From NCBI GenBank assembly GCA_021733705.1, contig JAIPKF010000082.1, positions 1 through 6,580 of the forward strand: a stretch of 6,580 nucleotides of DNA, read 5' to 3'. Below the pieces are notes generated by a model. That model searched no databases, was not told the origin of the DNA, and worked only from the letters and a program-made list of their open reading frames with translations. The translations under genes and the position numbers were made by a program. This DNA is from Chthoniobacterales bacterium. Its GTDB lineage: Bacteria; Verrucomicrobiota; Verrucomicrobiia; Chthoniobacterales; UBA6821. Below, piece by piece: positions 1 through 5,124 of the stretch (within the stretch, counting starts at the first letter, position 1; each line of letters begins with the position of its first letter).

Positions 1-7
1 GAAGAAT

Positions 8-56
8 AAGAAGGAGGGGGGAGTATTACTCGCATGCCCCTCCCCTCAATCTTCTT
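8..56 (-). terminator. Probable intrinsic terminator of tuf
   Basis: Seen: the 6-bp arm at 8-13 (AAGAAG) pairs with 51-56, and the GC-rich arm at 14-19 (GAGGGG) pairs with 42-47, leaving a 3-nt bulge at 48-50. On the minus strand the hairpin starts 5 nt after the tuf stop codon. Its descending arm runs into a pyrimidine-rich tail (TTCTTATTCTTC), which is U-rich but not a clean U run. A small nested hairpin (GAGT/ACTC) lies in the loop. Inference: it ends the tRNA-Thr/tuf transcript. Because the G-tract can pair in several registers, the exact fold is uncertain. Confidence 0.55.
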
Positions 57-61
57 AATGA

Positions 62-1246
62 TTAGTCTAAGATTTCAGAAACACGTCCAGCACCTACGGT
101 ACGACCACCTTCACGAATAGCAAAGCGGATCGTTTTTTCCATAGCAATCGGAGTAATAAGTTCCACTTCGATAGCAACGTTATCTCCTGGCATAACCATT
201 TCAACTCCTTCAGGGAGCTTAACACTGCCAGTAACATCAGTTGTACGGAAGTAGAATTGAGGACGATAATTAGAGAAGAATGGTGTGTGACGACCCCCTT
301 CATCTTTGCTCAAAACATAAATTTCAGCTTTGAACTTCTTGTGTGGCTTGATAGAGCCAACTTTTGCAATCACTTGACCACGCTCAATATCTTCTTTTTT
401 AACACCACGAAGTAGAAGACCAACATTGTCTCCAGCCTCTGCTGTATCAAGAAGTTTACGGAACATTTCAATATCGGTAACAGTTGTCTTCACAGTAGGT
501 TTAAGCCCTACGATTTCAACTTCCTCCATCTTTTTAAGAATACCACGTTCTACACGTCCTGTAGCAACAGTTCCGCGGCCTTCAATGTTGAAGACATCTT
601 CCACTGGAAGAAGGAATGGTAGATCTTTCGGGCGCTCTGGAAGTGGGATATATTTATCCACAGCATCGATGAGTGAAAGAATCTGTTTTTCCATTTCTGG
701 ATCTCCATCAAGAGCTTTTTTTGCACTTCCTTTAACGATAGGAATTTCATCACCAGGGAAATCGTAGGAGCTTAGAAGATCACGAATTTCCATCTCAACG
801 AGATCGAGTAATTCAGGATCATCTACAAGATCTACCTTGTTCATGAACACAACCATTGAAGGAACACCCACTTGACGAGCCAAAAGAATGTGTTCACGAG
901 TTTGAGGCATCGGACCATCAGCAGCACTCACAACAAGAATCGCTCCATCCATCTGAGCAGCACCAGTAATCATGTTTTTGACATAATCAGCATGTCCTGG
1001 ACAGTCGACGTGTGCATAGTGACGAGCATCACTTTCATACTCCACATGAGCTGTTGAAATGGTAATACCGCGCTCTTTTTCTTCGGGAGCAGCATCAATT
1101 TGGTCATAAGCACGCGCTTGAGCTTTACCAGACTTTGCAAGCACCGTAGTGATCGCGGCAGTGAGTGTGGTCTTGCCGTGATCGACGTGACCAATGGTGC
1201 CGACGTTAACGTGCGGCTTGTTGCGTTGGAATGTGTCCTTAGCCAT
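62..1246 (-). CDS. tuf: Elongation factor Tu
   Basis: EF-Tu is the GTPase that carries aminoacyl-tRNA to the ribosomal A site during translation in the cytoplasm. The 394-residue protein is the usual full length. Seen: G1 GHVDHGKT at residues 19-26, the switch I GITI segment with T62, G3 DCPGH at 81-85, G4 NKVD at 136-139 and G5 GSA at 173-175. The barrel domains follow, with family stretches such as GRGTVATGRVERG (223-235), EGGRHTPFFSNYRPQF and the C-terminal REGGRTVGAG. The start is fixed by the MAKDTFQRNKPHVNVGTIGH N-terminus. It lies 36 nt after the tRNA-Thr gene on the same strand and is probably co-transcribed with it. No Shine-Dalgarno sequence precedes the ATG. No secE or tRNA-Trp is visible in the 61 bases downstream. 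The identification is essentially certain. Confidence 0.99.
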   Translation of the reverse strand: MAKDTFQRNKPHVNVGTIGHVDHGKTTLTAAITTVLAKSGKAQARAYDQIDAAPEEKERGITISTAHVEYESDARHYAHVDCPGHADYVKNMITGAAQMDGAILVVSAADGPMPQTREHILLARQVGVPSMVVFMNKVDLVDDPELLDLVEMEIRDLLSSYDFPGDEIPIVKGSAKKALDGDPEMEKQILSLIDAVDKYIPLPERPKDLPFLLPVEDVFNIEGRGTVATGRVERGILKKMEEVEIVGLKPTVKTTVTDIEMFRKLLDTAEAGDNVGLLLRGVKKEDIERGQVIAKVGSIKPHKKFKAEIYVLSKDEGGRHTPFFSNYRPQFYFRTTDVTGSVKLPEGVEMVMPGDNVAIEVELITPIAMEKTIRFAIREGGRTVGAGRVSEILD

Positions 1247-1282
1247 ATTAGTGTTCTAGTGGTTGTTGTTGTTATACTCTTC
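1247..1282 (-). promoter_or_regulatory. Leader between tRNA-Thr and tuf: (AAC)4, no Shine-Dalgarno
   Basis: This 36-nt gap separates the encoded CCA of the tRNA from the tuf ATG. Read on the minus strand, it holds four AAC triplets in a row (1262-1273) and ends ACACTAATATG, with no AGGAGG-like element. If the tRNA is cut out of a joint transcript, this stretch is the whole 5' leader of the tuf message. AAC/CAA-type repeats are single-stranded in RNA, so initiation here probably depends on an unstructured leader rather than on anti-SD pairing; that last step is inference. Confidence 0.45.
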
Positions 1283-1358
<76 letters not shown>

Positions 1359-1386
1359 TTGTTCAATCCAAAGGACCGAGCAAGTT

Positions 1387-1416
1387 ATTGTTGTAAGAAT
1401 GTTAAGAAATATTCAA
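1387..1416 (-). promoter_or_regulatory. Candidate promoter for tRNA-Thr/tuf
   Basis: On the minus strand, TTGAAT (1416-1411; 4 of 6 to the -35 consensus) and AACAAT (1392-1387; 4 of 6 to the -10) are separated by 18 bp. The -10 is followed by a GC-containing stretch (CTTGCTCGG) and lies 28 nt before the tRNA 5' end. The position suits a stable-RNA promoter, but the match is weak and was picked by eye from AT-rich sequence. Confidence 0.3.
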
Positions 1417-1552
1417 GTTTCTAACGCTACACAGAATCTGCACATTAGCCAAGGTAAACCTAAAGACATCATCAAAATGAAGGAACATTCATCATTCTTC
1501 TAATCATGTTTTAGAGTTTCCATTAAAGAACAAATGGAGTGTTTTGCTAGAA

Positions 1553-1580
1553 TTAGGGTTGTTACGAATACCAGCCCTAG
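1553..1580. other. Small stem-loop upstream of pdxH
   Basis: TTAGGGTTG (1553-1561) can pair with CAGCCCTAG (1572-1580) as 9 bp including two G-U pairs, with a 10-nt loop. The first T8 tract begins 17 nt after the stem, too far for an ordinary intrinsic terminator. It could be a leader structure if pdxH transcription starts upstream of it, or it could be chance. Confidence 0.25.
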
Positions 1581-1660
1581 CGGTGGTGTCAAAATCATTT
1601 TTTTTGAGGCATATATTTTTTTTGCAATCAACTTTATAAAAAGATACTTTTTCTACTTGT

Positions 1661-2302
1661 ATGAAATCACTTTCTTCACAGCGCCAAGACTATTGCAAAG
1701 GAGTACTACGGCGAGCAGATCTTAAAAAAGATCCTCTTGAACAATTTGATCTTTGGTTTCAAGAAGCAAGCACGTGTGACGCTATTACAGAAGCCAATGC
1801 CATGAGCCTCTCTACTGCCAATTGCGACCTTTTAGTAACCTCTCGTATGGTTCTACTAAAAGGGTACGATAAGCATGGTTTTCGTTTTTTTACTAATAGC
1901 ACGAGTATCAAAGGACGACATATTGCTGAAAATCCTAAAGTTGCACTTCTTTTTTATTGGCCACCTCTGGAACGCCAAGTGAGGATCAGTGGACCGGCCA
2001 GTCTATTACCCCGAAGAGAAACAGAAGAATATTTTCTTTCTCGCCCAAGGAAGAGTCAGTTAGCAGCGTGTGCCTCGTTTCAAAGCATGACACTACCCAA
2101 TCGTCAAACGCTAGAAAGCCGCATGCAGGAACTTAAGGGAAAATATATAAATCAAGAAATTCCTGTTCCTGAATTCTGGAATGGCTACCTCGTTACACCT
2201 CATTCGATGCAATTTTGGCAAGGTCGAAACGACCGCCTCCATGATTGTTTTCAGTACACAAAAAAAGAGAACACCTGGATTATCGAACGATTGAATCCTT
2301 AA
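1661..2302 (+). CDS. pdxH: Pyridoxamine/pyridoxine 5'-phosphate oxidase
   Basis: This FMN-dependent cytoplasmic enzyme oxidises pyridoxine or pyridoxamine 5'-phosphate to pyridoxal 5'-phosphate (vitamin B6 salvage and synthesis). The 213 residues match the usual length. Seen: the N-terminal YCKGVLRRADLKKDPLEQF segment (11-29), the FMN/substrate region SRMVLLKGYDKHGFRFFTNSTS (61-82), KGRHIAENPKVALLFYWPPL (84-103) with ERQVRISG (104-111), SRPRKSQ (127-133), EFWNGY and the C-terminal RLHD (192-195). Starting at ATG 1661 gives the expected N-terminus; no Shine-Dalgarno sequence precedes it. Oddities: in the C-terminal family signature, the Glu before the FW is Gln184 and the Arg after RLHD is Cys196. 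The loop that usually carries a Gly-x-Pro motif before the R-x-V-L-L-K strand reads NCDLLVTS instead. The family call is safe; full activity is an inference. Confidence 0.95.
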   Translation: MKSLSSQRQDYCKGVLRRADLKKDPLEQFDLWFQEASTCDAITEANAMSLSTANCDLLVTSRMVLLKGYDKHGFRFFTNSTSIKGRHIAENPKVALLFYWPPLERQVRISGPASLLPRRETEEYFLSRPRKSQLAACASFQSMTLPNRQTLESRMQELKGKYINQEIPVPEFWNGYLVTPHSMQFWQGRNDRLHDCFQYTKKENTWIIERLNP

Positions 2303-2334
2303 AAAGGGCCACCCATTTTACAAGGCGACCTTTT
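2302..2334. terminator. Bidirectional terminator-like hairpin after pdxH
   Basis: AAAAGG (2302-2307) pairs with CCTTTT (2329-2334), and the inner GCC (2308-2310) pairs with GGC (2324-2326), leaving a 2-nt bulge and a 13-nt loop. An A-tract on one arm and a T-tract on the other is the layout expected of a terminator serving two convergent genes. It overlaps the pdxH stop and ends 5 bp before the stop of the small minus-strand gene. The stem is short, so efficiency is uncertain. Confidence 0.45.
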
Positions 2335-2338
2335 GAAT

Positions 2339-2518
2339 CTACTCCAGCCAATTCATCGGATTAAAATTCAAAGCAATACAAACCGCACATAGGAGCGTAA
2401 CGATTATCAGGACTGAAATGAAGAGAGGCGGGGTTGAAAATAAGATGAATCGAATCAGTTTATTTTCAGCAATACGCTCTTGATCGGTAGGAGGTGAAGG
2501 ATATGGGAACTGTTCCAT
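2339..2518 (-). CDS. Small single-span membrane protein, unknown function
   Basis: A 59-residue frame from ATG at 2518 to TAG. Seen: a polar, proline-rich head (MEQFPYPSPPTDQERIAENK), a basic residue at 23, one hydrophobic helix at about residues 31-51 (LFISVLIIVTLLCAVCIAL) and a short tail ending NPMNWLE. The polar head, long helix and tryptophan near the membrane edge look like a real small membrane protein rather than a chance frame. By the positive-inside rule the N-terminus would be cytoplasmic. I do not recognise the family. It converges on pdxH with 36 bp between stop codons. There is no clear Shine-Dalgarno sequence, as for its neighbours. No function is proposed. Confidence 0.5.
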   Translation of the reverse strand: MEQFPYPSPPTDQERIAENKLIRFILFSTPPLFISVLIIVTLLCAVCIALNFNPMNWLE

Positions 2519-2552
2519 GAGTGGAGTCTTGTAACGTGTTAGAGAGACAATG

Positions 2553-2723
2553 TCAATATTCTCGATGTTGAAGGCCCTGGCCCGGATATTTCACACTAAA
2601 TCTATTACGGCTTGTGGAAAGCTCATCATTACTGCGTTGGTCTCGAATTGTGACTTGGGCGGTATGAAACATACAGCCCGGCATCACAATCCTTCGCCCT
2701 CCTTGTACTAATAAGCTTTGCAC
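2553..2723 (-). CDS. Doubtful 56-residue ORF, unknown
   Basis: An open frame from GTG at 2723 to TGA at 2555-2553, beginning MQSLLVQGGRRIVMPGC and ending PGQGLQHREY. GAGG stands 4 nt before the GTG, and AAGGAGGGCGAAGG lies before a second possible GTG/ATG start (2687/2684), the best Shine-Dalgarno-like sequence in the window. The composition is mixed and protein-like (basic, Gln/Arg/Ser-rich, no membrane helix), but no family is recognised. The plus strand is open over the same stretch, and the frame contains a long stem-loop that could equally make this a structured RNA. If real, it would sit 34 nt upstream of the small membrane protein gene on the same strand. Confidence 0.25.
   Translation of the reverse strand: MQSLLVQGGRRIVMPGCMFHTAQVTIRDQRSNDELSTSRNRFSVKYPGQGLQHREY
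2647..2690. other. Strong imperfect stem-loop
   Basis: Three stacked stems are visible: ATTGTGA (2647-2653) with TCACAAT (2684-2690), GGGC (2657-2660) with GCCC (2676-2679), and GTATG (2662-2666) with CATAC (2670-2674), closed by a 3-nt loop. That is 16 Watson-Crick pairs in 44 nt, broken by one internal loop and one mismatch. No U-run follows on either strand, so it is not a standard intrinsic terminator. It may be a structured RNA, an mRNA-stabilising 3' element of der, or a protein-binding palindrome. Confidence 0.6.
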
Positions 2724-2758
2724 AGCGCCTCATGACGATTCAGCATGAAATATCTAGG

Positions 2759-4207
2759 CTAACCCCCTAAGCGATTTCCTTTTTCATTCTTCTTCGGCAT
2801 GTAAGGCTCTGTTTTTGTGCGAGCATGCTGTTGAGTCCCTTCAGCTTTGCGATCTTGCTCTTCACGAGAAAGTCTCCCCTGAAGGCGCAATCGAATAGGA
2901 AGGCCAGCAAAAGGCCACTCCGAGCGAAGTGCATGAAGCAAGTACTTGTGATAGGAATCGGTCATCAGCTTTGCATCATTAACAAAGAGTAAAAACTCTG
3001 GGGTGTGAAAAGGAGGACGGACTTCAGGAGTCACTTGCGTTGCATAAAGCAATTTAAAACGACGTCCCCCTCGTGAAGGAGGAGGCTGATGTTCCCAGAC
3101 TGCCTTAAAAAATCGATTGAGCTCTCCAGTTGTAATACGAAACTCTGCAGCTTTTCTCACTTCTTCAAGAGCAGTGAGAAGACGTCCCACCTCCTGTCCT
3201 GTTTTAGCTGATAAACAGATAATCGGTGCATAATCGAGAAAAAATAATTCGCTTTTAATCATGGCTGCATACTCGCCTTGGGAAGCACGACCACCATCCT
3301 CTTTGTGCACGAGATCCCATTTGTTCGCAACAATCAAACAGGGTTTAAAAGATTCCTGAAGCATCCCAGCTATTCGTTTATCTTGAGCTGTAATATCAAC
3401 GGTAGCATCAAGAACAAGAATACCAACATCAGCACGGCGCAAGGCCTCTTCTGTTCGCATTGCACTAAAGATCTCCACTGAGGTATCAGGCTTGGAGCGA
3501 TGTCGTAGCCCAGCAGTATCAACAAGGAGATAAGGGACCCCTTTCAAATCGCACTGAATATCAATGGCGTCTCGTGTTGTTCCAGAAATAGGACTTACAA
3601 TACTACGTTCCTCTCCGAAGATTTTATTTAATAATGAAGACTTACCGACATTAGGCCGACCGACAATGGCAAGTTTTGGAATTGCTTCCTTTACCAGAGA
3701 TTGTCTCTCTTCACAGTTGCCAAGATGTTTTTTTATGGACTCCATTAAAAGATGCATCCCCACACCATGGGCTGCACTCACACTTAGCATCTGATCAAAA
3801 CCGAGTTGATAAAAATCACTCAAGAATGACTCATGCATTTTTTCATCAATTTTATTCACAACTAAAAGGAGGGGCCGATCTGTGCGACGCAGTTGAAGTG
3901 CTAACTCATGATCCAGTGGAGTCACCCCAGCCCGACCATCAACAACAAAGAGGAGCAGGTCAGCAGACTGAATCGCTGACATGGCTGCAGCATGAGTAGC
4001 CTCGGCAAAATCGGGATCAGGTGCATCTCCAATACCTCCTGTATCGATAATTTCAAATGGGATGTCTGCTTTATCACATACTGCTGCAAGCCGGTCACGA
4101 GTCACTCCGGGTTGGTCATGAACAATTGAAAGACGTCTTCCAAGAAGACGATTGAAGAGTGAAGATTTACCGACATTAGGTCGTCCAACAATGGCTACGC
4201 GATACAT
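2759..4207 (-). CDS. der: Ribosome assembly GTPase Der (EngA)
   Basis: Der binds the 50S ribosomal subunit and is needed for its late assembly. Seen: two GTPase domains in tandem, the hallmark of this family. Domain 1 has G1 GRPNVGKS (8-15), the GVTRDR switch (34-39), G3 DTGG (55-58), G4 NKID (118-121) and SA (144-145). Domain 2 has G1 GRPNVGKS (183-190), SGTTRD (208-213), DTAG (230-233), NKWD (295-298) and SAK (333-335). A C-terminal KH-like domain follows (about 352-445, with FVNDAKLMTDSYHKYLLHALR). The last 35 residues are a charged tail. The 482-residue length is normal. ATG 4207 gives the expected MYRVAIVGRPNVGKS start. No Shine-Dalgarno sequence is present; a heptamer array begins 11 bp upstream. 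pgsA lies upstream on the same strand, 184 bp away. Confidence 0.98.
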   Translation of the reverse strand: MYRVAIVGRPNVGKSSLFNRLLGRRLSIVHDQPGVTRDRLAAVCDKADIPFEIIDTGGIGDAPDPDFAEATHAAAMSAIQSADLLLFVVDGRAGVTPLDHELALQLRRTDRPLLLVVNKIDEKMHESFLSDFYQLGFDQMLSVSAAHGVGMHLLMESIKKHLGNCEERQSLVKEAIPKLAIVGRPNVGKSSLLNKIFGEERSIVSPISGTTRDAIDIQCDLKGVPYLLVDTAGLRHRSKPDTSVEIFSAMRTEEALRRADVGILVLDATVDITAQDKRIAGMLQESFKPCLIVANKWDLVHKEDGGRASQGEYAAMIKSELFFLDYAPIICLSAKTGQEVGRLLTALEEVRKAAEFRITTGELNRFFKAVWEHQPPPSRGGRRFKLLYATQVTPEVRPPFHTPEFLLFVNDAKLMTDSYHKYLLHALRSEWPFAGLPIRLRLQGRLSREEQDRKAEGTQQHARTKTEPYMPKKNEKGNRLGG

Positions 4208-4217
4208 AAAAAAGAAT

Positions 4218-4273
4218 GGGTAAGGGGTGATGAGTGATGAGTAATGGGTAAGGGGTGATGGGTAAGGGGTAAT
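4218..4273 (+). repeat. Heptamer array A, eight copies, consensus GRGTRAK
   Basis: Eight uninterrupted 7-bp units at 4218, 4225, 4232, 4239, 4246, 4253, 4260 and 4267, using only four forms (GGGTAAG, GGGTGAT, GAGTGAT, GAGTAAT) plus GGGTAAT as the last. The G-G/A-G-T core is invariant in layout while positions 2, 5 and 7 vary. It lies 11-66 bp upstream of the der ATG, on the strand opposite to transcription, so in the der message the array reads as a pyrimidine-rich ATYACYC leader. It resembles in style the short tandemly repeated repetitive heptamers known from filamentous cyanobacteria, although I do not claim the same family. Confidence 0.9.
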
Positions 4274-4280
4274 TTTAGAA

Positions 4281-4302
4281 TCGAAATGAAATTAAATTTC
4301 GA
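4281..4302. repeat. AT-rich inverted repeat between pgsA and der
   Basis: TCGAAAT (4281-4287) is mirrored by ATTTCGA (4296-4302) with an 8-bp centre. It lies in the spacer between the two heptamer arrays. It might be an operator or weak hairpin in the der leader, since it falls just downstream of a candidate promoter; no function can be assigned. Confidence 0.35.
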
Positions 4303-4304
4303 AA

Positions 4305-4332
4305 TTTGTACTGAGAGTAATCCTCTTCTCAA
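4305..4332 (-). promoter_or_regulatory. Candidate promoter for der
   Basis: On the minus strand, TTGAGA (4332-4327; 4 of 6 to the -35) and TACAAA (4310-4305; 4 of 6 to the -10) are spaced by 16 bp, about 100 bp before the der ATG. If used, the leader would carry the 4281-4302 inverted repeat and all of heptamer array A. The match is weak, and read-through from pgsA is equally possible. Confidence 0.25.
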
Positions 4333-4366
4333 CATTACGTTCGATAATGAATAGTGCTCTTTAGAA

Positions 4367-4411
4367 CCCATCACCCATCACTCATCACTCATCACTCATC
4401 ACTCATTACTT
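4367..4411 (-). repeat. Heptamer array B, inverted to array A, entering pgsA
   Basis: Six 7-bp units on the minus strand: plus-strand ATCACCC at 4370, ATCACTC at 4377, 4384, 4391 and 4398, and ATTACTT at 4405, with a partial unit CCC at 4367. Array B is the inverse of array A: the 16-nt GTGATGAGTGATGAGT at 4227-4242 has an exact complement at 4380-4395. The two arrays are 93 bp apart. Units 4391-4411 lie inside pgsA, where they encode its last residues (VMSDE) and the TGA stop. Confidence 0.9.
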
Positions 4412-4991
4412 GCCTCGATGTTGGCCTATCATGACCGCCTGCTTTTAAAAGTCGAACACCATCTATCATATATCCGATACCACTTAACAAAGTGACGATA
4501 CCAGCTGCGTTGACAATGAGACTGTAATAGCGCCACTGCAGCAATACCACTGCGATTGCAAACATCTGGAAAAAAGTAGAGATTTTTCCCAGAAAGCTTG
4601 GATGCACTTCCAGAGATCCATTGAGAAAACGAAGCAGAGCACATCCGGTTAAAATAATGACATCTCGAGTAATTACTAGAACTGGAAACCACAGTGGTAA
4701 GGAGCGATCCCAATTGCTCACGCTCAGTGTAATGATCGCTGTTAACATCAGTCCTTTATCAGCAATGGGATCAAGGATAGCTCCTAGGGGAGATTGAAGA
4801 TGAAAATGGCGTGCCAACCATCCGTCGACTCCATCACTAAGTGCAGCAACTAAAAAGACAACAATTGCAGCAACACGTAATTTTTCCTCAGGTTCCCCTG
4901 CTGCAATACTATGTCCATAATAAACAGCTAAGAGCACAAAAATAGGAATAAGCAGAATCCGACCTAGGGTAATTTGATTCGGTAATGTCAT
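4392..4991 (-). CDS. pgsA: CDP-diacylglycerol-glycerol-3-phosphate 3-phosphatidyltransferase
   Basis: PgsA is an inner-membrane enzyme that makes phosphatidylglycerol phosphate from CDP-diacylglycerol and glycerol 3-phosphate, the first committed step to phosphatidylglycerol and cardiolipin. Seen: the complete CDP-alcohol phosphatidyltransferase signature D53-G-V-D56-G-W-L-A-R61...G70...D74...D78, with the four metal/catalytic aspartates in place. The N-terminal LPNQITLGRIL (3-13) is typical of PgsA. Several hydrophobic segments follow (about 11-25, 39-51, 80-91, 100-120, 138-151 and 157-176). At 199 residues the length is normal. ATG 4991 has no Shine-Dalgarno sequence; heptamers begin 6 bp upstream. 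The C-terminal VMSDE and the stop come from heptamer array B, so the native tail may have been replaced. Other CDP-alcohol transferases are possible, but the N-terminus favours PgsA. Confidence 0.92.
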   Translation of the reverse strand: MTLPNQITLGRILLIPIFVLLAVYYGHSIAAGEPEEKLRVAAIVVFLVAALSDGVDGWLARHFHLQSPLGAILDPIADKGLMLTAIITLSVSNWDRSLPLWFPVLVITRDVIILTGCALLRFLNGSLEVHPSFLGKISTFFQMFAIAVVLLQWRYYSLIVNAAGIVTLLSGIGYMIDGVRLLKAGGHDRPTSRQVMSDE

Positions 4992-4996
4992 AGGAC

Positions 4997-5031
4997 AAAT
5001 AACGGGTAACGAGTAAAGGATAACGAGTCAA
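4997..5031 (+). repeat. Heptamer array C upstream of pgsA, about five degenerate copies
   Basis: Units in 7-bp register: AAATAAC (4997), GGGTAAC (5004), GAGTAAA (5011), GGATAAC (5018) and GAGTCAA (5025). They have the same G-R-G-T-A-A layout as array A but are more diverged. The array occupies -6 to -40 relative to the pgsA ATG, exactly where its ribosome-binding site and core promoter would be expected. Confidence 0.7.
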
Positions 5032-5071
5032 AGAATTTTCCAAGATAGATTAAATCTCATGCAAAGCTAAC

Positions 5072-5101
5072 ATGAATTCCGATCGTAAAAATAGCTATTA
5101 T
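5072..5101 (+). promoter_or_regulatory. Candidate promoter for the squalene/phytoene synthase gene
   Basis: ATGAAT (5072-5077; 3 of 6 to the -35) and TATTAT (5096-5101; 5 of 6 to the -10) are separated by 18 bp. Transcription would start near 5108, inside the heptamer remnant, only 15-25 nt before TTG 5124 or ATG 5133 and about 110 nt before ATG 5220. The -10 is good and the -35 poor. Confidence 0.3.
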
Positions 5102-5124
5102 CAGTTACCCATTACTTATTCCAT
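5097..5124 (-). repeat. Heptamer array D, short and diverged, inverted to array C
   Basis: Plus-strand units ATTATCA (5097), GTTACCC (5104), ATTACTT (5111) and ATTCCAT (5118) keep the 7-bp register; the middle two are clear copies, the outer two are weak. It faces array C across 65 bp, repeating the A/B arrangement on the other side of pgsA. It abuts the TTG/ATG start region of the synthase gene. Confidence 0.5.

Larger units (their letters stand above)
1359..1660. other. Non-coding spacer between divergent tRNA-Thr/tuf and pdxH
   Basis: About 300 bp without a convincing gene. The start of a 63-codon frame on the plus strand (from 1534) falls here, but it runs out of frame into pdxH and encodes low-complexity Phe/Ile/Tyr-rich sequence, so it is not called. 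Two T8 tracts (1598-1605 and 1616-1623) lie 18 bp apart upstream of pdxH; they may bend the DNA or slip in length. A TATAAA at 1635-1640, 20 bp before the pdxH ATG, could be a -10 element, but no good -35 stands 16-18 bp upstream. The segment must contain promoters for both flanking units. Confidence 0.6.
2519..2758 (-). other. Spacer downstream of der holding a stem-loop and a weak ORF
   Basis: 240 bp between der and the small membrane protein gene. It contains the strong stem-loop at 2647-2690 and the 56-codon frame at 2553-2723, each listed separately. There is no heptamer array here, unlike the two spacers flanking pgsA, and no intrinsic terminator for der that I can see. The der message therefore may end at the 2647-2690 structure by another mechanism or read on into the small gene. 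Confidence 0.5.

Noticed and set aside
426..767. 113-codon frame on the plus strand inside tuf
   Set aside because: It lies wholly antisense to a certain EF-Tu gene; Ser/Arg-rich low-information translation with no family resemblance.
1534..1725. 63-codon plus-strand frame before pdxH
   Set aside because: Overlaps the pdxH start in another frame and is Phe/Ile/Tyr-rich because of the T-tracts; no ribosome-binding site.
2519..2758. Known structured RNA (tmRNA, SRP RNA, RNase P RNA) in the spacer after der
   Set aside because: None of the conserved cores I know for these RNAs is present, and 240 bp is too short for tmRNA or RNase P RNA.
3676..3999. 107-codon and neighbouring plus-strand frames inside der
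   Set aside because: Antisense shadows of the Der GTPase domains, which are unmistakable on the other strand.
4218..4411. CRISPR array in the der-pgsA spacer
   Set aside because: The repeats are 7 bp with no spacers between units, and the two blocks are inverted; there is no repeat-spacer periodicity and no cas gene.
4218..5124. Insertion sequence or transposon carrying pgsA between inverted repeats
   Set aside because: No transposase and no target-site duplication seen; each inverted pair lies within a single spacer rather than at the outer ends of one unit, so pgsA is an ordinary core gene between two repeat loci.
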